DNA of 55,479 nucleotides, from NCBI GenBank assembly GCA_947447955.1, contig CANFLS010000017.1, positions 1 through 55,479 on the forward strand, read 5' to 3'. The position numbers and the translations under genes were made by a program. The DNA comes from Flavobacteriales bacterium. GTDB lineage: Bacteria > Bacteroidota > Bacteroidia > NS11-12g > UBA955. A model generated the notes under the pieces. That model ran no database searches. It was not told where the DNA came from and worked only from the letters and a program-made list of their open reading frames with translations. Positions 34,096-45,562 of this stretch are shown here, one piece after another; positions within the stretch are counted from its first letter, which is position 1; each line of letters begins with the position of its first letter.

Positions 34096-35637
34096 ATGTC
34101 TGAATCTAGAGATCAATTAAATAACAAAAGAGCGGAATCACTATTGGGTGGTGGTCAAGCACGAATCGATTCACAACACAAAAAAGGAAAATTAACAGCA
34201 AGAGAAAGAATATCATTGTTGTTAGATGAAAATACATTTTGCGAAATTGGAGCTTTTGTTACACATAGAAGTTCTGATTTTGGAATGGACAAACAAAAAC
34301 TGCTTGGCGATGGTGTAGTTACCGGTTATGGAAAAGTCAACGGACGTTTGACCTATGTTTATAGCCAAGATTTTACTGTATTTGGTGGATCATTGTCAGA
34401 AACACATGCCGAGAAAATTTGCAAAATCATGGATATGGCACTCCAAAATGGAGCACCTATCATTGGGTTAAATGATTCTGGTGGTGCAAGAATTCAGGAA
34501 GGTGTTGTTTCATTGGGTGGATATGCCGATATTTTTTATAAAAATGTACGAAGTAGTGGTGTAATACCTCAAATTTCTGCAATTATGGGCCCTTGTGCCG
34601 GTGGAGCAGTTTATTCTCCAGCCTTAACTGATTTTATTTACATGGTAGAAAATACAAGCTATATGTTTGTTACAGGACCTAATGTAGTGAAAACAGTAAC
34701 CAATGAAGATGTAACCTCTGAACAATTGGGTGGTGCTTCAGTTCATGGAACAAAAAGTGGGGTAGCCCATTTTACCGTTCAAAATGAAATTCTTTGTCTA
34801 CAAGATTTACGTAAGCTGTTGAGTTATATCCCTCAAAATTGTGAAGATAAACCATCTAAGGTTGAATATCACATGGCGAATGAAATGCGTGATTCTTTGA
34901 AGGACATTATTCCTAGTAATCCAAATCAACCATACGACATTAAAGAAGTCATTGAACATATTGTTGATGATAGTTCATTTTACGAAGTACACAAAAATTA
35001 CGCAGAAAATATTGTTGTTGGTTTTGCTCGCTTGGCAGGAAGAAGTATCGGTATTGTTGCCAATCAACCAGCAAACTTGGCAGGGGTATTAGACGTTCAT
35101 AGCAGCCAAAAAGCAGCACGTTTTGTGCGTTTCTGCGATGCATTCAATATTCCATTGTTGGTACTTGAAGATGTACCTGGATTTTTGCCAGGAACTGACC
35201 AAGAGTGGAATGCAATTATTACCAACGGCGCTAAACTTTTATATGCGTTTAGTGAAGCTACAGTTCCAAGAATTACGGTAATTACAAGAAAAGCATATGG
35301 TGGCGCTTACGATGTTATGAATTCAAAGCATATTGGTGCAGATATGAATTTCGCTTGGCCAAGTGCAGAAATTGCCGTGATGGGTGCCAAAGGTGCCGCT
35401 GAAATTATTTTCAAAAAAGATATCGATTCTTCCGATGACAAACAAGCCGCATTGAAAGAAAAAGAAATGGAATATTCGAATCTTTTTGCCAATCCATACA
35501 GAGCAGCAGAAAGAGGTTTTGTTGATGAAGTTATTTTTCCAGAGGAAACCCGTCAACGATTAATTACCGCATTTGAAATGTTAGAAAACAAGGTGGTAAA
35601 TTTACCGCGCAAAAAACACGGAAATATTCCACTATAA
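34096..35637 (+). CDS. Acyl-CoA carboxylase carboxyltransferase subunit (PccB/MmdA type)
   Basis: 513 aa, the standard length of propionyl-CoA carboxylase beta / methylmalonyl-CoA decarboxylase alpha subunits. Clear blocks: [116 protein letters not shown] and [18 protein letters not shown]. It moves the carboxyl group between biotin and an acyl-CoA. With the biotin carrier and biotin carboxylase genes directly downstream, a propionyl- or acetyl-CoA carboxylase is likely. Sequence alone does not fix the acyl chain. A strong terminator separates it from the other two genes. Confidence 0.9.
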   Translation: MSESRDQLNNKRAESLLGGGQARIDSQHKKGKLTARERISLLLDENTFCEIGAFVTHRSSDFGMDKQKLLGDGVVTGYGKVNGRLTYVYSQDFTVFGGSLSETHAEKICKIMDMALQNGAPIIGLNDSGGARIQEGVVSLGGYADIFYKNVRSSGVIPQISAIMGPCAGGAVYSPALTDFIYMVENTSYMFVTGPNVVKTVTNEDVTSEQLGGASVHGTKSGVAHFTVQNEILCLQDLRKLLSYIPQNCEDKPSKVEYHMANEMRDSLKDIIPSNPNQPYDIKEVIEHIVDDSSFYEVHKNYAENIVVGFARLAGRSIGIVANQPANLAGVLDVHSSQKAARFVRFCDAFNIPLLVLEDVPGFLPGTDQEWNAIITNGAKLLYAFSEATVPRITVITRKAYGGAYDVMNSKHIGADMNFAWPSAEIAVMGAKGAAEIIFKKDIDSSDDKQAALKEKEMEYSNLFANPYRAAERGFVDEVIFPEETRQRLITAFEMLENKVVNLPRKKHGNIPL

Positions 35638-35654
35638 TTCTTTGAATTGTAACG

Positions 35655-35703
35655 AAAAAGGTGATTTTTTGCGATTTTTAGGCAAAAAATCACCTTTTTT
35701 TAT
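35655..35703 (+). terminator. Strong terminator between carboxyltransferase and accB
   Basis: AAAAAGGTGATTTTTTGC and GCAAAAAATCACCTTTTT (35655-35672 and 35682-35699) form an 18-bp stem with a 9-nt loop and T run. It makes accB-accC a separate unit. Confidence 0.92.
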
Positions 35704-35762
35704 GATTTTTTGGCCGTTTTTGCCATTTTTTCTTTTTCTTTGCCTACCCAATATAAATCTAT

Positions 35763-36236
35763 ATGGACTTAAGAGAGATTCAAGCATTAATAAAATTCGT
35801 TTCAACCAACGCGGTTGATGAAGTCGAAATTAGTCGTAAGGACTTTAAATTATTAATTCGTAAAAACCCAGCACAAGTGGTTACTGCTACTGTTGCAGCT
35901 CCAGTAGCTCAACAAGTAATTTCAGCGCCTGCGGTTTCTCCTGTTGCTTCAGCACCTGTTGCCTCTGCACCAGTTGCAGCTCCAGTTGCTGACAATTTAA
36001 TTACCATCAAATCTCCAATGGTTGGAACTTTCTATCGCTCTTCTAATCCTGAAACTCCTTCTTTCGTTAATGTAGGCGATGAAGTTAAATCTGGAAAAGT
36101 AGTTTGTATCATTGAAGCAATGAAACTTTTCAATGAAATTGAAAGCGAAATCAATGGCAAAATTGTAAAAGTATTGGTTGACAATGCTTCTCCAGTTGAA
36201 TATGACCAACCATTGTTTTTGGTTGAACCTGCATAA
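35763..36236 (+). CDS. accB: Biotin carboxyl carrier protein of acyl-CoA carboxylase
   Basis: 157 aa. The N-terminal helix-rich part ([13 protein letters not shown]...[14 protein letters not shown]) is typical of AccB. An Ala/Pro/Val linker (about 40-77, repeated VASAPVA and APVA units) joins it to the biotinyl domain (about 78-157). The biotin-accepting Lys121 lies in EAMKLFNEI, one residue off the usual EAMKMMN. The protein shuttles carboxybiotin between AccC and the carboxyltransferase. It starts 11 bp ahead of accC. Upstream, TTTCTTTG at about 35738 is a one-mismatch -7 box. Confidence 0.95.
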   Translation: MDLREIQALIKFVSTNAVDEVEISRKDFKLLIRKNPAQVVTATVAAPVAQQVISAPAVSPVASAPVASAPVAAPVADNLITIKSPMVGTFYRSSNPETPSFVNVGDEVKSGKVVCIIEAMKLFNEIESEINGKIVKVLVDNASPVEYDQPLFLVEPA

Positions 36237-36247
36237 TCTGAAACGTT

Positions 36248-37585
36248 ATGTTTAAGAAAATTCTAATCGCGAATCGCGGTGAAATTGCTTTGCGAATTAT
36301 TCGTACTTGCAAAGAAATGGGCATTAAAACAGTTGCGGTTTATTCAACTGCCGACAAAGAAAGTTTACATGTTCGTTTTGCAGATGAAGCAGTTTGTATT
36401 GGTCCTCCACAAAGTAGAGATAGCTATTTAAATATTCCTAGAATATTAGCAGCTGCTGAAGTTACCAATGCCGATGCCATTCACCCTGGATATGGTTTCT
36501 TGTCTGAAAATAGTCGTTTTAGCGCCATTTGTCGCGACCATGGTATCAAATTTATTGGAGCTACTCCAGAACAAATTGACCAAATGGGCGACAAGAGTAA
36601 CGCAAAGGACACTATGAAAAAGGCAGGTGTTCCATGTATTCCTGGTTCTGAGGGACTATTAGAGAGCGTTGAACAAGCAATTTCAATAGCCAATGAAATT
36701 GGATATCCTGCTATTATGAAAGCTACGGCCGGTGGTGGTGGCAGGGGTATGCGAATTGTTTGGAATGACGAAGAAGTAGAACCAGCTTGGAATAGTGCGA
36801 AACAAGAAGCGGGTGCAGCCTTCGGAAACGATGGTTTGTACATGGAAAAATACATTGAAGACCCACGTCATATTGAAATCCAAATTGCTGGAGATCAATA
36901 TGGTAAAGTTTGCCATTTGTCTGAACGTGATTGTTCAATCCAACGCCGTCATCAAAAGTTGTTGGAAGAAACGCCATCGCCATTTATGACACCAGAATTA
37001 AGAGAGAAAATGGGTACCGCTGCAAAAGCTGCCGCTCAGATTATCAATTATGAAGGTGTAGGAACTGTTGAATTCTTAGTAGATAAACATAGAAATTTCT
37101 ATTTTATGGAAATGAATACACGTATTCAGGTTGAACATCCAGTAACCGAAGAAGTAATTAATTATGATCTCGTTAAAGAGCAGATTTTAATTGCAGCGGG
37201 TGTGCCAATCTCTGGTAAAGATTATATTCCTACCAAAGCGGCTATTGAATGTCGTATCAATGCTGAAGATATTCACAATAATTTCCGTCCTAGTCCAGGT
37301 AAAATATTGGTTTTACACAAACCGGGTGGACATGGAGTTAGGGTAGATTCTCATATTTATGCGGGATATACCATTCCTCCATATTACGATTCAATGATTG
37401 CTAAATTGATCGTTTCTGCTCAAACCAGAGAAGAAGCTATCGTTAAAATGGAACGCGCATTGAGTGAGTTTGTTATTGAAGGAATTCATACTACCATTCC
37501 ATTGCACCAACAATTGATGAAAAATGCTGACTTTCGTGCGGGTAACTTCACAACAGCATTCATGAATACTTTTGAAATTCAATAA
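36248..37585 (+). CDS. accC: Biotin carboxylase
   Basis: 445 aa, the standard length of AccC. Hallmarks: [58 protein letters not shown], the ATP-grasp glycine loop [62 protein letters not shown] and the closing ATP-grasp EMNTR segment. It carboxylates the biotin on AccB using ATP and bicarbonate. It forms a two-gene operon with accB, ended by a GC-rich terminator. Confidence 0.97.
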   Translation: MFKKILIANRGEIALRIIRTCKEMGIKTVAVYSTADKESLHVRFADEAVCIGPPQSRDSYLNIPRILAAAEVTNADAIHPGYGFLSENSRFSAICRDHGIKFIGATPEQIDQMGDKSNAKDTMKKAGVPCIPGSEGLLESVEQAISIANEIGYPAIMKATAGGGGRGMRIVWNDEEVEPAWNSAKQEAGAAFGNDGLYMEKYIEDPRHIEIQIAGDQYGKVCHLSERDCSIQRRHQKLLEETPSPFMTPELREKMGTAAKAAAQIINYEGVGTVEFLVDKHRNFYFMEMNTRIQVEHPVTEEVINYDLVKEQILIAAGVPISGKDYIPTKAAIECRINAEDIHNNFRPSPGKILVLHKPGGHGVRVDSHIYAGYTIPPYYDSMIAKLIVSAQTREEAIVKMERALSEFVIEGIHTTIPLHQQLMKNADFRAGNFTTAFMNTFEIQ

Positions 37586-37609
37586 TTGTTACAATACAAT
37601 ATAAACAAA

Positions 37610-37636
37610 AAAGGCGCCAACGGCGCCTTTTTTTTG
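37610..37636 (+). terminator. Terminator of accB-accC
   Basis: AAAGGCGCC, loop AAC, GGCGCCTTT (37610-37630) followed by a T run. Confidence 0.93.
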
Positions 37637-37776
37637 TTATGTAATATTTTTGAGGATTAACTTTTTAACTACTAATCTGTTTTTGCAACGTTAAACATAG
37701 TTAGGTTGGTGTACAATAATAAAAGTCACAATAATCCTTTATAAACTTTTATAATCGCTCACAAACATTTATAAAC

Positions 37777-37794
37777 TCCCGAAAGCTTTCGGGA
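37777..37794. repeat. 18-bp perfect palindrome
   Basis: TCCCGAAAGCTTTCGGGA lies in the otherwise empty 170 bp between the accC terminator and the DUF4920 gene, 7 bp past that gene's stop on the minus strand. It has no T run on either side, so it is not a standard terminator. It could be a protein-binding site or a dispersed palindromic unit. Confidence 0.6.
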
Positions 37795-37801
37795 CAATTG
37801 C

Positions 37802-38215
37802 TTACTTAAACTTCACCCCGTGGGCTCTGAATTTTGTGGAAATTAACATTTTAGTTCCCAAACTGCTGTCTTTTGTTTCGCTAGTAGCTTTTGCAGTATC
37901 TCTGTAAAAATGTCCCACTGCATATAAATCTTTGTGATTGATGTTTTTAGGCACAGTAAACTCATCATTGAAATCAACAGTTAATGTTGAATCGCCAAGT
38001 TCATATGCAAACCAACAACCTTCTGATTGACATACATCAACCACCTTGCCATAAACTACTTGCTCGGTTGCTTTTCCGTCTTTGGTAAAGGTTGCAAGCG
38101 CATCTTTTACTGAAATAGCCGTTTGGGTTTCAACGGTTTTTCCAATATGATTTGATGTATCCGTACAGCTAAAAAGAAGCGTCGCCGCGGTTAAAGAGAG
38201 AATGATTTTATACAT
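37802..38215 (-). CDS. DUF4920 lipoprotein
   Basis: 137 aa. The signal ends in LLFSC (Cys17). The DUF4920 core is recognised by VYGKVVDVCQSEGCWFAYEL (two cysteines), TVDFNDEFTVPKNI and KDLYAVGHFYRDT. The function of the family is unknown; the CQxEGCW motif suggests metal or redox chemistry. It starts 15 bp after the stop of the NamZ-like gene, and a TAAATTTG box (38227-38220) lies only 4 nt before its ATG, so it may have its own leaderless transcript. Confidence 0.85.
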   Translation of the reverse strand: MYKIILSLTAATLLFSCTDTSNHIGKTVETQTAISVKDALATFTKDGKATEQVVYGKVVDVCQSEGCWFAYELGDSTLTVDFNDEFTVPKNINHKDLYAVGHFYRDTAKATSETKDSSLGTKMLISTKFRAHGVKFK

Positions 38216-38229
38216 AGTTCAAATTTAGT

Positions 38230-39480
38230 TTATTTTTTTTCTTTTTTGCCCATTAATCCCAAATCTTCATCGTAGGTATAAATCATATAGGGAGCTCTTT
38301 TTTCCAGAAATGTTTTCAAACCTGGTTCCCAAGTTTTTCTAATTTCAACGGCCGATTTTCCCTCAATAATTTGAGAGCGAACAGATTCCGTGCCTATCAA
38401 TTTGTCGAAAAACGAATTGAAAAACTTACTTTTATCTGGACAATCTTTATACAACAACACCAACCAATCGAGGTAAATATGCTTATAGGTAACGATATAG
38501 TCGTTGGCAAAGTCGGTTAGGAGAAAACCTCTGCATTTCTGATTGAGAAACGGAGGATTCACAGCTTTGCCTGGAATGTTAATCGGAGTAAATTGATAAT
38601 TGCCCGTTTTTAACCAAGGTGCACCAAAACACTCAAAGGGTTTTTCGGTACCTCTACCCATCGAAATTTGAGTTCCCTCAAACAAACCCAATGATGGATA
38701 TAATACGATAGATGTTGAGTTAGGTAAATTGGGAGAAGGAGCAACAGGCAAGGGGTAAAATAAATTATGGAAATAGTTTTGAACGGGAATTACTTCAAGC
38801 TTGCAGGTTAAGTTATTTGGCAACCAATGTTCACCGTTAATCATCTTAGCCAATTCACCCAACGTCATTCCATGAACCAAAGGTATGGGATGCATTCCCA
38901 CCATGCTTTTGAATTGTTCTTCTAAAATTGGGCCATCAACGTAATATCCATTTGGATTGGGGCGATCAAAAACAATCAGCTGTTTTTTGTTTTCTGCGCA
39001 GGCTTCCATTACATAATGCAATGTTGTTAAATAGGTGTAGAAACGAACTCCAACATCCTGAATATCAAATATAACAACATCAATATTTTTTAAATCTTGC
39101 TTGGAAGGTTTGATGTTTTTTCCGTAAAGTGAAACAATTGGAATATTTGTTTTAGGGTCTACCGAATTATCAATATGATCGCCATTGGCAGCTTCTCCAC
39201 GAAAACCATGTTCTGGAGCAAATATTTTTTTAATATTTATTTTGAGGGAAAATAAACTGTCTACCAAATGGGTGCGCCCAATCATAGACGTGGGGTTGGC
39301 AACAATGGCAACTTTTTTGCCTTTGAGTTTATTTACATATAAATAAGTTTGTTCTGCACCTGTAATTATTTCGCCATTAAGTGAATTGGAAATAAAAAGT
39401 ATAAAAATTGCAGAAATACATCGAAATCTACGCGTTTCCGACTTAATTTTGAACAGAATGTTTAATTGGCCTTTTTTCAT
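38230..39480 (-). CDS. DUF1343 / NamZ-type exo-beta-N-acetylmuramidase
   Basis: 416 aa from ATG 39480; ATGs at 39495 and 39516 are also possible. A basic N-region and hydrophobic stretch (CISAIFILFISNSLNG) form a signal. The DUF1343 domain is clear: KGKKVAIVANPTSMIGRTHLVD, KIFAPEHGFRGEAANGDH, VVIFDIQDVGVRFYTYLTTL, VFDRPNPNGYYVDGP, PLVHGMTLGELAKMI, PSPNLPN, LFEGTQISMGRGTEKPFE. Members release terminal MurNAc from peptidoglycan fragments (NamZ, family knowledge), so it probably acts in wall recycling in the periplasm. Its start region overlaps the divergent LolC/E-like gene by 23 bp. Confidence 0.88.
   Translation of the reverse strand: MKKGQLNILFKIKSETRRFRCISAIFILFISNSLNGEIITGAEQTYLYVNKLKGKKVAIVANPTSMIGRTHLVDSLFSLKINIKKIFAPEHGFRGEAANGDHIDNSVDPKTNIPIVSLYGKNIKPSKQDLKNIDVVIFDIQDVGVRFYTYLTTLHYVMEACAENKKQLIVFDRPNPNGYYVDGPILEEQFKSMVGMHPIPLVHGMTLGELAKMINGEHWLPNNLTCKLEVIPVQNYFHNLFYPLPVAPSPNLPNSTSIVLYPSLGLFEGTQISMGRGTEKPFECFGAPWLKTGNYQFTPINIPGKAVNPPFLNQKCRGFLLTDFANDYIVTYKHIYLDWLVLLYKDCPDKSKFFNSFFDKLIGTESVRSQIIEGKSAVEIRKTWEPGLKTFLEKRAPYMIYTYDEDLGLMGKKEKK
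39444..39451 (+). promoter_or_regulatory. -7 box (TAATTTTG) of the LolC/E-like gene
   Basis: TAATTTTG ends 6 nt before ATG 39458. It lies inside the 5' coding part of the oppositely oriented NamZ gene. Confidence 0.5.
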
Positions 39481-40684
39481 AGCAAAAAGATTCATTACAA
39501 AGGAACAACAAAGCAAGTCAAAAAGTGTCTTTTTTTTGGCAATTTTATCAGTTTCTTTGAGTGTTGCTGTAATTGTTATTGCATTTGCAACGGTGAGGGG
39601 CTTTAGAGATGAAATTAAACATAAAATTTCTATGGTTCATGGTGATCTGGTTGTTGATGCAGCAGTGAACGTTGAAAATAGTGAACCCATTCCTTTAAAC
39701 GATTCGTTAATTCCCAATTTGCAGCATATTCAAAAATTGCCCGGAGTAGATAGGGTATTGTTTTCATCGAGTAAAGCAAGTATTGTAAAATCAGATGAAG
39801 AAATAGAAGGAATTATTGCGAAGGGAATATCAAAGAACCAACTAAAAACATATTTGGGAGAATTTGCTATAAAAACGATAGTTCCAGAAGATGAACATTG
39901 GGTAGCCATTTCTAAAACGTTGGCAAAGCGATTGAATGTTGGATTGAACGATAATTTGAGATTGGTGTTTTTTGTTCAGGATTCAACGGGTAATACCAGA
40001 CCAAGAGCAAGGAAATTAACAATTACAACTTTGTTCGAAACAGGGGTTGACAAAGTTGATGCGAATATGGTGTTATTAGACGAGAGTATTGTGGCACGCA
40101 TGATGCCTGATAATTATTCTATAACGCAACTTGAAATTTGGGTTAAACCCGGTAAAAATGTCGCAGAAGTTAAAAGATCAATTCAAAAAATAATTGATAT
40201 AAAATCTGTTAGGGTGAATTCTGCGGAAGAATTCAACAGACAGATTTTTGATTGGCTTTCTATTTTAGATTTAAATGTAATTATTTTATTGTGTTTAATT
40301 ACCATTGTTGCAATTACAGCCACTTGTACAACTTTACTCATCTTAATGACAGAACGTACAGCATTCATTGGTTTGATGCAGTCTATGGGCGCTAGATATG
40401 CCGATATTCAGAAAATATTCATCTATCAAGCATCCATCATTGCCATTGCCGGAATATTAATTGGTAATTTTATTGCAATTGGAATTTGTATGTTACAAAA
40501 CCATTTCAAGTGGTTGACATTAAATCAAGAAGTATATTTCATTAAATATGTAGCCATGAAGATCAATCTACTTGAAGTATTGACGGTTGATGTATTTTCA
40601 ATAGGGTTGATCTATTTGTCGCTTTATATTCCGGCAAGATATATCAAGAAAATCCATCCAATTATTGCATTGAAATTCAAATAA
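39458..40684 (+). CDS. FtsX/LolC-LolE-type ABC transporter permease
   Basis: 408 aa from ATG 39458 (MFNWPFFIAKRFITKEQQSK), the usual N terminus of this family; an ORF start at 39386 would add residues without homology. One N-terminal membrane segment (FFLAILSVSLSVAVIVIAFATVRGF, about 28-52), a large periplasmic domain (about 55-270), and three C-terminal segments (about 275-300, 330-355, 375-395) give the FtsX topology. TLLILMTERTAFIGLMQSMGA is the typical coupling region. LolCE permeases extract lipoproteins from the inner membrane with the ATPase LolD, which is not encoded nearby. It converges on gyrB. Confidence 0.85.
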   Translation: MFNWPFFIAKRFITKEQQSKSKSVFFLAILSVSLSVAVIVIAFATVRGFRDEIKHKISMVHGDLVVDAAVNVENSEPIPLNDSLIPNLQHIQKLPGVDRVLFSSSKASIVKSDEEIEGIIAKGISKNQLKTYLGEFAIKTIVPEDEHWVAISKTLAKRLNVGLNDNLRLVFFVQDSTGNTRPRARKLTITTLFETGVDKVDANMVLLDESIVARMMPDNYSITQLEIWVKPGKNVAEVKRSIQKIIDIKSVRVNSAEEFNRQIFDWLSILDLNVIILLCLITIVAITATCTTLLILMTERTAFIGLMQSMGARYADIQKIFIYQASIIAIAGILIGNFIAIGICMLQNHFKWLTLNQEVYFIKYVAMKINLLEVLTVDVFSIGLIYLSLYIPARYIKKIHPIIALKFK

Positions 40685-40707
40685 CTTGAACTTTTAGATT
40701 TATTAAA

Positions 40708-40742
40708 CAACAAAAAAGCCTCCGCAAGGTGTCTTTTTTGTT
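40708..40742. terminator. Bidirectional terminator between the LolC/E-like gene and gyrB
   Basis: ACAAAAAAGCCTCC, loop, GGTGTCTTTTTTGT: an imperfect hairpin flanked by A and T runs in the convergent gap. Confidence 0.65.
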
Positions 40743-40760
40743 GTAATTATTGCAAATCAA

Positions 40761-42713
<1,953 letters not shown>

Positions 42714-42819
42714 CTACAGTTGTGTAAATTAATAATGTGGTAAATTTACTAATAAATCACAACCTTAAGAATAAACTTAAGGTGTAATTTTCCACATAAT
42801 AACAACGTTTTTTTAACGT

Positions 42820-44277
42820 TTAAGAAATTACAGATTGAATTGTACCCAATATCCGGAAATATTCAGTTAGCGAAATCATATATTTACCATATTGTTCAAT
42901 GGTTTTTAACTTGGCTTCAAGATATTTGGTTTCACGAGAATTCAACAGAAATATAGTGCCATCGCCACTTTCGAATTTTTTAATCTCCATTTGGTATAAT
43001 TGGTAATATCCTGTTTCTACATTTTTGAGCATATCCAAAATTTCTTTATATGCCAATGTCTGTTTTTTTAGGGCAAGTAATTTGGTTTCTATTTCTCTTT
43101 GCTTTAAAGTAGTTTCAAACTGATTTTCTAATAACTTTAATTTGGCTGTTTTCAATTCTCCCCTAGATGTCCTAAAATACAAGGGCGTAGAAAATGAAAC
43201 TCCAAATCGATGATTATCCAAAGCACTGCTTCCATAGATAGGCAAAATATCTTTGTTTAGGTATTGATATTTTAAATCTAACTTTGGAAGGACATAACTT
43301 TGTTTTAATTGGATATCGAGTTTGAGTGAATTGTTTTTTTGGAAATAGATCTGCAAATCGGGCTGATTAGAAATGAAACTGTCTGTATTTTCAAGTTGCG
43401 CCAAGAATTTGGTTTCTAATTGCTCGAAAAATTTATTTGAGGGAAGGATATTAGATTTTATTGAAATGGGTGTGAATTCAATTTCTTGATTGGTTTTTAC
43501 AGAATTCCATAGATGAGCAGTAAACAGTATTTTGGTTTTTTCTGAATAAATAGCAACTTCCTTTTGCTTGGTTACAAATTGGTTCAATTGCACAGAGGTT
43601 TCAAGAGTATCGAACCCGCTGCATCCTCCTGCCACAAACAATTTTCGAATGGCAATTTGTCTATCGTTTGATAGTGCAATAGAAGAACTTAAGATGTTTT
43701 TTTGTTCTTCAAAAACATACCATGAAATATATTGGTTCCAAATGTTTAAATGTAAATTTTGGATCATTTGCCTTTGAACAATTTCAGACTGAACTTGAAA
43801 TACTTTTGCTTGTTTTAATGCCGTTCTTCTTTGATCAGTAATTAGATTTTTCAATGCAGAAAATTCGAAACCCATATAAGATAATCCCGAATTCCCTGTT
43901 ATTGATTCTGGATTTATGTATGTTCCATTATTATTTTCATAACCAATAAGAGGAGTTATGGGCGATTTTGTATTAAAATCGACTTCAAAAAATTGATTCT
44001 GATAATATTTTTTATTGTCTAAGGTTTTTTGTTTAAAATCATATTGAATTACGGGATCAAAGTTACCTGAAGCTTTTTGTTGGTTGGCTATGGCATATTG
44101 CAATTGCAAAAACGATGAATAGGTTATAGGGTGATGTTTATTTATGTTTTCAAATACATCATGAATGGTTAAAAATTGAAAGGTGTCGGGTTTTTGAGCC
44201 GATAATGCAAGTATGAATAATTGAGACAATAAAATTCCTAAAAACTTTAAACGCATAGTTGAATTATTTTTTTTCAT
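42820..44277 (-). CDS. TolC-family outer-membrane efflux protein
   Basis: 485 aa from ATG 44277 (ATG 44256 gives the shorter signal MRLKFLGILLSQLFILALSAQ). The long amphipathic helices of the OEP fold are visible: LTIHDVFENINKHHPITYSSFLQLQYAIANQQKASGNFDP at the N-terminal helix start, FVAGGCSGFDTLETSVQLNQF in the middle, and LYFRTSRGELKTAKLKLLENQFE in the second repeat. The FxxGxxxxxDTLE stretch is typical. It forms a channel-tunnel in the outer membrane. Its start overlaps the HlyD gene by 14 bp, so it is the last gene of the exporter operon. Confidence 0.88.
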   Translation of the reverse strand: MKKNNSTMRLKFLGILLSQLFILALSAQKPDTFQFLTIHDVFENINKHHPITYSSFLQLQYAIANQQKASGNFDPVIQYDFKQKTLDNKKYYQNQFFEVDFNTKSPITPLIGYENNNGTYINPESITGNSGLSYMGFEFSALKNLITDQRRTALKQAKVFQVQSEIVQRQMIQNLHLNIWNQYISWYVFEEQKNILSSSIALSNDRQIAIRKLFVAGGCSGFDTLETSVQLNQFVTKQKEVAIYSEKTKILFTAHLWNSVKTNQEIEFTPISIKSNILPSNKFFEQLETKFLAQLENTDSFISNQPDLQIYFQKNNSLKLDIQLKQSYVLPKLDLKYQYLNKDILPIYGSSALDNHRFGVSFSTPLYFRTSRGELKTAKLKLLENQFETTLKQREIETKLLALKKQTLAYKEILDMLKNVETGYYQLYQMEIKKFESGDGTIFLLNSRETKYLEAKLKTIEQYGKYMISLTEYFRILGTIQSVIS

Positions 44278-45562
44278 TTTTGATTATTGGTTTGTAATAA
44301 TCTGGGGAAAATCCACACATAGTTCTCCATATTTCATACCAAATTGGAACTTTCTTTAGCAATAAGTATCCATTTGCACCAACCCCAATTCGAAGTTCAT
44401 TGGGCCAAGGTTTAATTTCACTTTTGGGCTTTACCAAAATTCTATATTTGCCATTTTCATTCGGTACAGAATTAATTGCATAAACTTCACCTGGAAAGGT
44501 TCCATAAGTTAATTTGGGCCATCCAGAAAACACCATTGTTGGCCAACCGTCAAAAATAAATTGCACATGATTTCCAACCGAAATTAATGGCATATCAACT
44601 GGGTCAATAAATAACTCAACAATGTGATTCATTGAATTAGGAATGATTTTGCAAATAGATTGACCTTCTTTAATAGTTTCACCAATTCCATTCAATTTGG
44701 TTTCAGTAATAAAACCAGATTGAGGGGCTGTAATGGTGTAGAAACCATTTCTAATGCTATAATTTGAATACGTATTTCTCAATTTGGAAACTTCACTTTC
44801 TGTTTCCATTTGTCCGGAAATGGCAGAATATCTTTCGCTTTCACTTTTCGATAATTTTTCACCGTATTCTGCACTCACATTTTGCAATTCGATTTTTATA
44901 TTTTCTATTGCTATTTTGGTTTGTCTAATTTTAGATTCTATACCAAGTAGTTTAGAAACAGATTCTTGCAATTTGTTTTTTCTGTTTTCAACATCAAATT
45001 GGCTTTTTATATGCTGTGTATACAAAATGCTATCTCGTTCATATTGCTGCTTAGAAATTTTTGCATTTGTTTTTGCTGATTCTAAATCTGCATAATCAGC
45101 CTGCAATTTAAATTGCTCTTGGTCGAGTTTATTCTTTATTTTATTGTAAGATAATTCTTTGCTAATTTCTAATTGTTTTATCTGGTTGTTTATGGCATCT
45201 ATTTTAGAACTATAAGAAAGAATTGATTTTTCTTTCGCTTTGAGTTGTATATCAGTTTGCTGTAGGAGATCAGGATTTAAATATTCACCTTTGATTTCAG
45301 TAATTACGGCAATAGTATCACCGGCTTGAACATAATCGCCTTCGTTTATGTACCACTTATTTAATTTTCCGGCAATTACAGATTGAATTTCTTGAGGCCT
45401 TTCATTAGTTCCAAATGCAGTGACCTTGCCTTTTGATTGAATACTCTGTGTCCAAGGTAAAAACAAAATCAAAATTACAATCAAGAAAATGATAAATATG
45501 AGTTTGCCAAACCTGTTATTTGTCCAGTTGCTATCTCTGGTAAGAAATTCTAATTTATTCAT
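44264..45562 (-). CDS. HlyD-family membrane fusion protein
   Basis: 432 aa. One membrane segment (GKLIFIIFLIVILILFLPWTQ, about 19-39), then a biotinyl-lipoyl-type half-motif (VIAGKLNKWYINEGDYVQAGDTIAVI, about 62-88), a long coiled coil (about 95-265, rich in K/Q/E/S), the second lipoyl half (GFYTITAPQSGFITETKLNGIGETIKEGQSICKI) and a beta-barrel domain (VELFIDPVDMPLISVGNHVQFIFDGWP). HlyD proteins bridge an inner-membrane pump and a TolC channel. ATG 45562 overlaps the upstream ABC gene's stop (ATGA type), so translation is coupled. Confidence 0.92.
   Translation of the reverse strand: MNKLEFLTRDSNWTNNRFGKLIFIIFLIVILILFLPWTQSIQSKGKVTAFGTNERPQEIQSVIAGKLNKWYINEGDYVQAGDTIAVITEIKGEYLNPDLLQQTDIQLKAKEKSILSYSSKIDAINNQIKQLEISKELSYNKIKNKLDQEQFKLQADYADLESAKTNAKISKQQYERDSILYTQHIKSQFDVENRKNKLQESVSKLLGIESKIRQTKIAIENIKIELQNVSAEYGEKLSKSESERYSAISGQMETESEVSKLRNTYSNYSIRNGFYTITAPQSGFITETKLNGIGETIKEGQSICKIIPNSMNHIVELFIDPVDMPLISVGNHVQFIFDGWPTMVFSGWPKLTYGTFPGEVYAINSVPNENGKYRILVKPKSEIKPWPNELRIGVGANGYLLLKKVPIWYEIWRTMCGFSPDYYKPIIKNEKK

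Noticed and set aside
35880-35990. Ala/Pro/Val-rich repeat as a mobile or CRISPR-like repeat
   Set aside because: It codes for the flexible linker normal in biotin carrier proteins.
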